49,598 nucleotides of DNA, taken from assembly GCF_014201835.1 (NCBI RefSeq), contig NZ_JACHFH010000023.1, forward strand, positions 1 to 49,598, written 5' to 3'. Of this stretch, positions 45,691 through 49,598 are shown in pieces. Under the pieces are notes generated by a model. The model was not told the origin of the DNA, did no database searches, and worked only from the letters and a program-made list of their open reading frames with translations. The DNA comes from Pectinatus brassicae (GTDB lineage Bacteria; Bacillota; Negativicutes; Selenomonadales; Selenomonadaceae). How positions within the stretch are numbered: position 1 is the stretch's first letter; each line of letters begins with the position of its first letter. The translations under genes and the position numbers were made by a program.

Positions 45691-46794
45691 TTAGTCTTTA
45701 GCGATGATCTTCATTTTTAGTTCCTTAAACAACATAAAAGCAAAAAATACAATTGCCGAATATCCCGCAATAGGATAAAGTATATTAACTAATTCGTCAA
45801 AAGGAATAATTCCGCCGCAAAATATACCAACCATCGTCAAGACTGTAGCTATAATATTAAATTTCTTTGTTTTATCAACAGCAAATTTTCTTACTACCAT
45901 AAGTAAAAATGATGCTACTGCCGAATATATTGACACTACAATCAGTATGGAAAACAGCAATCCCAATAATGGTGAAATATCTTTAGCAATCGCCAATGTA
46001 GGAACCTGTTGGTTTATTATCAGCTTATAATAAACCATTTCGCCTATTACCAATAATATAATGGCTGCCGCGAATGCTATTGTTCCTAAAATCCCTGCCA
46101 TCCTTGCTTCCTTCACTCTATTGGCTGAAGCCCCGCAGTTAACCTGAAACGGAATACTTACAATAAGTGCCAAAAAAGCATATAAGACAGCTGACCACAG
46201 CCAATTTGAAGATGCTGCCTTAAAGCCTAGATTCGGCATAGCACTATCTGCTTCTGCCAATAAATGTGGAGTTCCATACAATAGACTAAGTCCTGCTATC
46301 CCGATAATCGCCAAAAAAACTATTTTAACAGGGCCAATAACACCAATAATATCAATAAGCTTTTCTACTCCCAATAATGCTGTACCCAAGGCCAAAACAC
46401 CAATAACAGCTGTTCCCATATATGTCGGTAAATTATAATATTGGTTTATAGTAGCGCCACCGCCAGCAAGCATTACAACAAAAATACAATATATCAGCGT
46501 CAAACTATACCATATATATATCTGGCCTAAAACTTTTCCACAATAATATTCAAAAACATCATAAGGATTGGCAAATTTATTTTTTTGTCCTGCACCATAT
46601 AAAATATAAGTAATAATGCCCATTATCACTAAAAACACTATCCCGCCAGCAATTCCCTTTATGCCATATACCGCAAAAAATTGCAGAGCTTCCTGCCCTG
46701 TAGCAAAGCCCGAACCTATCCAATAAGCAGCCAATGCCCCTGCTAATAAGAATACCTTTTTTATGTCTATCGTTTTATCGCCCATTTCTCCCAC
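45691..46794 (-). CDS. YkvI-family polytopic membrane protein
   Basis: 367 aa with about ten hydrophobic helices. N-terminal helix AAYWIGSGFATGQEALQFFA resembles the substrate/Na+ site region of APC/NSS-type transporters; YkvI-type proteins are relatives of branched-chain amino-acid permeases. Substrate unknown; proximity to a broken L-cysteine desulfidase gene and an ATC-hydrolase-like gene suggests a cysteine-related substrate. Start ATG with AGTGGGAGA upstream. Confidence 0.82.
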   Translation of the reverse strand: MGEMGDKTIDIKKVFLLAGALAAYWIGSGFATGQEALQFFAVYGIKGIAGGIVFLVIMGIITYILYGAGQKNKFANPYDVFEYYCGKVLGQIYIWYSLTLIYCIFVVMLAGGGATINQYYNLPTYMGTAVIGVLALGTALLGVEKLIDIIGVIGPVKIVFLAIIGIAGLSLLYGTPHLLAEADSAMPNLGFKAASSNWLWSAVLYAFLALIVSIPFQVNCGASANRVKEARMAGILGTIAFAAAIILLVIGEMVYYKLIINQQVPTLAIAKDISPLLGLLFSILIVVSIYSAVASFLLMVVRKFAVDKTKKFNIIATVLTMVGIFCGGIIPFDELVNILYPIAGYSAIVFFAFMLFKELKMKIIAKD

Positions 46795-46937
46795 TCCATT
46801 TCAATATTTGCAATTTTCATTTAATTAATTTAAATATAAAGCCGTCAAAATACAAGTACTCATCTTTAATTAATCTAAATATAATGCATACTTTATTTTA
46901 ACGGCTTCTTCGTTGAATACGTTTCTTCTATATTTTT

Positions 46938-47463
46938 TTAATGGCCCAGCATAATATTCAATATTTCTACATCTGTCGACTTCATGCCGTATTTACCAAT
47001 ACGGCCAATATTACGAATACTTTTTTCATAGTTTTCTTCTATTACACGACAGATTGTCAAATTAAGTGCAACACTTAATAAACTCAATAGGAGAAAGCCA
47101 ATGCAGACATTTTCTAGGTCTGGAATTAATAAGGTAAAGAACATCATCTAGTTCTTTTTGCGTAACGTTATGGAAATTAGTTCCTTTTGGAAAGAAAAAT
47201 CGTACAGCATCTCCCGCTACCATGCCCAGAACAGCAGCTGCTGCCACGCCTTTTTGTCCGCCGGAATTGGGAACTACAACACCTTTTACATTTTTAATAA
47301 TATTACCACTGCAGCGTACCAGCATTTTTTCCGGCATATTTTCCAGTACTTCCCTTGCTTTAGCAGCAGCATAAGCGATTGCAATTGGCTCAGTACAGCC
47401 CATTGCTGGCAGTAATTCTCCCTGGAGAATTTTTATATAATTTTGATATTGCTTATTTTCCAT
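46938..47463 (-). pseudogene. L-cysteine desulfidase (cyuA/YhaM-like) gene, interrupted and internally deleted
   Basis: The N-terminal part is family-typical: MGCTEPIAIAYAAAKAREVL and KGVVVPNSGGQKGVAAAAVLG, about 86 codons from the ATG at 47463 (AAGGAG 7 nt upstream). At about 47205 it runs into IS30 transposase sequence. After the IS end, a C-terminal piece in another frame (CRVIEENYEKSIRNIGRIGK plus YGMKSTDVEILNIML, about 46938-47051) matches the family's last helices. Roughly 300 codons of the middle are missing. Full-length members are about 430 aa and release sulfide, ammonia and pyruvate from cysteine. Not functional as it stands. Confidence 0.85.
47052..47205 (-). mobile_element. IS30-family insertion sequence fragment (3' end)
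   Basis: The translated piece FFFPKGTNFHNVTQKELDDV and LYLINSRPRKCLHWLSPIEF is the C-terminus of an IS30-type transposase. A putative right terminal end GTTGCACTTAATTTGACAAT lies just beyond its stop at about 47052-47072. The 5' part of the element is missing, so an adjacent deletion removed both IS and host sequence. Confidence 0.85.
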
Positions 47464-47487
47464 AGCCCACTCCTTCAATAATTACTA

Positions 47488-47985
47488 TTATGCTTTCTTG
47501 GAAAAAGCAATTTTACAGGTTGGACAGCCATCTGCAATTGTATCAGTTAATTTAAAATCAAATCCCATAGCTTTAGCTATATTTCTATCTCCATCCATCG
47601 CCATATCACAAAGCTTTTCACAAGTGCCTGCATCAAAGCCGGCATCCTGCCACGCTTTAAGCAGCGGGCAATGATGAAAATCCATTTCGATTTTATCGGC
47701 AGTTTTCACAGCGAATTCCACCGCAAAAGTTTTTACCGTAGTATCGGTAAGAAAAGTGTCAGCAAAACATTCCACATTATTGGGATCAGCACATTTATCT
47801 TTTATATCATTGCCCTGTATTATTCCAGTTTGGGCAATCGCCGCCCGAATATATTCTTCTGCTTCTTTAGCCCGGCCAGCCTCTCTGGCCTTCACATAGG
47901 TTAACCCCATCCAAATAGCTCTATGGCCAATAGCACCCCTTTGCAAATCAATCACCTTGTCATTTTCTTTAATGTCATCATTCAT
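47488..47985 (-). CDS. ATC-hydrolase-like protein (L-2-amino-thiazoline-4-carboxylate hydrolase family)
   Basis: 165 aa. Conserved family features: helical N-terminus, FAVEFAVKTADKIEMDFHHCPLLKAWQDAG with the CPLLKAW motif, CEKLCDMAMDGDRNIAKAMG, and a terminal GCPTCKIAF. The family is named for the enzyme that opens L-2-amino-thiazoline-4-carboxylate on the way to cysteine, but many members are only related by sequence. Located immediately upstream of and on the same strand as the broken desulfidase gene, so a former cysteine operon is likely. ATG with AGGAGGA upstream. Confidence 0.72.
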   Translation of the reverse strand: MNDDIKENDKVIDLQRGAIGHRAIWMGLTYVKAREAGRAKEAEEYIRAAIAQTGIIQGNDIKDKCADPNNVECFADTFLTDTTVKTFAVEFAVKTADKIEMDFHHCPLLKAWQDAGFDAGTCEKLCDMAMDGDRNIAKAMGFDFKLTDTIADGCPTCKIAFSKKA

Positions 47986-48381
47986 TGTCCGTCTCCTCCT
48001 TTAATATGATTAGAATCAAATGCTAATAACAGTACCATTGCTTTAAATAAATTAATGATTCATATTCATCTCTTTGTCGTAATCATATCACGGCAGAGAA
48101 AACAACGCAACACTTTTATTTATTTAAATTACATTTTTTTCTTTTTCTAAAACACTTTTATTCTTATAAAATTATTTTATATTATATATTTTAATTGCAA
48201 CAACTGTTTTCTCACATATTTTACCATATTTCATGTTTATGAATAAACATTTTAGCTATTGTCATTAAAGATTGCTCGTGATAACTTGCAATCCCTATAA
48301 TATAAGCTATAATAAATATATCTGCTAATCATATCAGCATTTTTATAATAACTAACACTATTTATATATAAAGAGGTTCCC
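47986..48381. other. Divergent intergenic region between ATC-hydrolase-like and GntR genes
   Basis: AT-rich, no gene or known RNA motif seen. Carries promoters for the minus-strand cysteine operon and the plus-strand GntR gene. A GntR operator is expected here but none stands out. Confidence 0.35.
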
Positions 48382-49017
48382 ATGAATACAGCATCTACTA
48401 CTTTAAAAGAACACATTTATAACGATTTATTTACTGCTATTGTAAATGGCAAATATCCGGTAAATACAATATTAACCGAGAAATTCCTTATGGATACCTA
48501 TAATGTAAGCCGGGCACCTATCCGTGAGGCTCTTATGCAGCTGACCGGCACTTCTATATTATGCAGCATTCCACGGCAGGGTTATAAAATAATTTCACCA
48601 AACTTAACACAAATACACAATATCGTGAAATTCCGTACAGCTTTAGAACCAGCATTTTTACAAATATATCATGCCTGTATTACCCCTGATACTATTAATG
48701 AACTGCATAAGCTTTGTAAATTATTTGATGCCTGCCCTATTAATGATTTCATGACTCGCTGGAATTATAATTGTAAATTTCATTTAAAACTATTTTCCAC
48801 TTACAATAATGATTATGCTTATACCTCATTAGAAAATTCCCTATCTATCCAAACACTCTTTTTTGTCCAAAGCCGCCATTATGCTTCGACAAGTCTGCAT
48901 TTAACTATACTTGATTATTTAGAAAAAAAGGATATTGATACCGCCATAAATATTTTAAAGGCTGATATCGGACAATTTCTTTTATCAACCACTTCACATA
49001 CTGATAATTTTTCTTAA
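48382..49017 (+). CDS. GntR-family (FadR-subfamily) transcriptional regulator
   Basis: 211 aa. Winged HTH: LKEHIYNDLFTAIVNGKYPV, then NVSRAPIREALMQLTGTSIL and RQGYKII; FCD-type all-helical effector domain with RTALEPAFLQIYHA and HLKLFSTYNNDYAY. Divergent from the ATC-hydrolase/desulfidase operon, so it is its probable regulator. ATG with AAAGAGG upstream. Confidence 0.88.
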   Translation: MNTASTTLKEHIYNDLFTAIVNGKYPVNTILTEKFLMDTYNVSRAPIREALMQLTGTSILCSIPRQGYKIISPNLTQIHNIVKFRTALEPAFLQIYHACITPDTINELHKLCKLFDACPINDFMTRWNYNCKFHLKLFSTYNNDYAYTSLENSLSIQTLFFVQSRHYASTSLHLTILDYLEKKDIDTAINILKADIGQFLLSTTSHTDNFS

Positions 49018-49041
49018 TGAATTTTAGATTTATCCCCTCTC

Positions 49042-49104
49042 AAACTGTATATAAAAAGGACTGCTGCACCCAAAACGTGCAGCAGTCCTTTTTATATACA
49101 GTTT
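49042..49104. terminator. 28-bp perfect inverted-repeat bidirectional terminator
   Basis: Left arm 49042-49069 and right arm 49077-49104 are exact reverse complements (core AAGGACTGCTGCAC) with loop CCAAAAC. Lies between convergent GntR and NifX-like genes. Confidence 0.85.
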
Positions 49105-49120
49105 AGATTTTTAAAGCAGC

Positions 49121-49477
49121 TTATTCGCTGCATTCGTCGTGATGTTCATGACTATGGCATACAGAACCTGTAGAAACAAGATTCCCCTTAGCATAAGCCA
49201 AAGCTGCATCTGCAGCTTTACCGGATGCTCCAGTGATTACTTCAATATTTTTGGCATTAAAAATATCAATAGCCCCTTGTCCCATTCCGCCAGACACTAC
49301 TACTTCAGCACCCTTATCGTGCAAAAAGACTGGTAAAAATCCTGGCTTATGGCCTGGATTAGCTACAGACTCATTGCTGACAATCTGTCCATTTTCCACC
49401 GTGAAAATATTAAAATTGGCACAATGGCCAAAATGCTGCGTTACCATTTCATTTTCGCTGGCAACTGCTATTTTCAT
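49121..49477 (-). CDS. NifB/NifX-type dinitrogenase iron-molybdenum cofactor-binding domain protein
   Basis: 118 aa from the ATG at 49477 (AGGAG 8 nt upstream; an earlier ATG is too close to it). The domain is recognisable from IAVASENEMVTQHFGHCANF, EVVVSGGMGQGAI and a final AADAALAYAKGNL. The C-terminus is His/Cys-rich (CHSHEHHDECSE) and may bind metal. In non-diazotrophs such small proteins accompany flavodoxin/ferredoxin and DUF134 genes; these lie 4 kb away here. Function likely in iron-sulfur or metal handling. Confidence 0.87.
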   Translation of the reverse strand: MKIAVASENEMVTQHFGHCANFNIFTVENGQIVSNESVANPGHKPGFLPVFLHDKGAEVVVSGGMGQGAIDIFNAKNIEVITGASGKAADAALAYAKGNLVSTGSVCHSHEHHDECSE

Positions 49478-49598
49478 CTTCATCGCTCCTATAATAGTTA
49501 TTTACTCAAACTTCGCACATCAATAAAAGTCGATGTACCTTGAAAATTCAATAATTGGCGTTATTTAAATAGCAATATTTCAGGCTATTTGGCGTAGC

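Noticed and set aside
49484-49598. Possible gene at the right edge
   Set aside because: No frame with start and family features; only the upstream region of the NifX-like gene is visible.

Overview
The window comes from an AT-rich bacterium that looks like a member of the Negativicutes (diderm Firmicutes; Selenomonas, Pectinatus or Megamonas-type). Two lines of evidence point there. The regulatory apparatus is Firmicutes-like: a T-box leader, a walJ-htrA-rlmH cluster, and a clostridial long-form PurL. Yet a complete AcrA/AcrB-type RND pump implies an outer membrane. Genus is not resolved from sequence alone.

Layout. 0.1-4.3 kb: DASS anion symporter, TetR regulator with an elaborate dyad operator and a YciI-like gene, then a structured RNA plus terminator in front of panC-panD. 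4.3-6.3 kb (minus): an Lrp-type regulator and aminotransferase (alaR-alaT-like) behind a T-box whose features fit tRNA-Ala. 6.6-10.5 kb: long PurL. 10.6-12.1 kb: a FadR-type GntR gene beside remnants of an MFS transporter and a 2-hydroxyacid dehydrogenase, a decayed catabolic locus. 12.1-18.6 kb (minus): FIST-MCP sensor, UspA, TadA with a small upstream ORF, RlmH, HtrA, WalJ and a cold-shock gene with a hairpin-containing leader. 19.0-20.9 kb: LysR regulator and a yybP-ykoY (Mn2+) riboswitch controlling a TerC/YjbE-family membrane protein. 21.0-27.8 kb: secreted protein, RND efflux pair, divergent MarR regulator, and an L-lactate-dehydrogenase-like enzyme. 27.9-32.0 kb: asparaginase, a palindromic repeat element, a 3-hydroxyisobutyrate-dehydrogenase-like reductase, and an acetolactate-synthase-like enzyme.

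32.0-32.6 kb holds no gene. It holds a full cobalamin riboswitch on the minus strand with its own promoter and terminator, followed by about 190 nt of apparently non-coding, structured sequence that ends in a second terminator. Then come a DUF2284 gene, tRNA-Gly(CCC), a Ser-rich small protein and ferritin. 34.6-37.1 kb: an EAL-HDOD protein divergent from a c-di-GMP-I riboswitch that controls an uncharacterised membrane/TPR protein. 37.1-44.1 kb: transketolase, an HxlR regulator with repeated operator-like sites, a small secreted protein, and a large dCache-PAS-GAF-GGDEF-EAL protein. 44.3-49.5 kb: ferredoxin-flavodoxin protein, DUF134 regulator, YkvI-like permease, an L-cysteine desulfidase gene broken by an IS30 fragment, an ATC-hydrolase-like gene, a GntR regulator, and a NifX-like protein.

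The window is unusually rich in RNA regulation: T-box, Mn2+, c-di-GMP and cobalamin elements plus one unassigned leader. The most unusual item is the cobalamin riboswitch that appears to gate a non-coding RNA. All assignments rest on motif reading; no database search was run.
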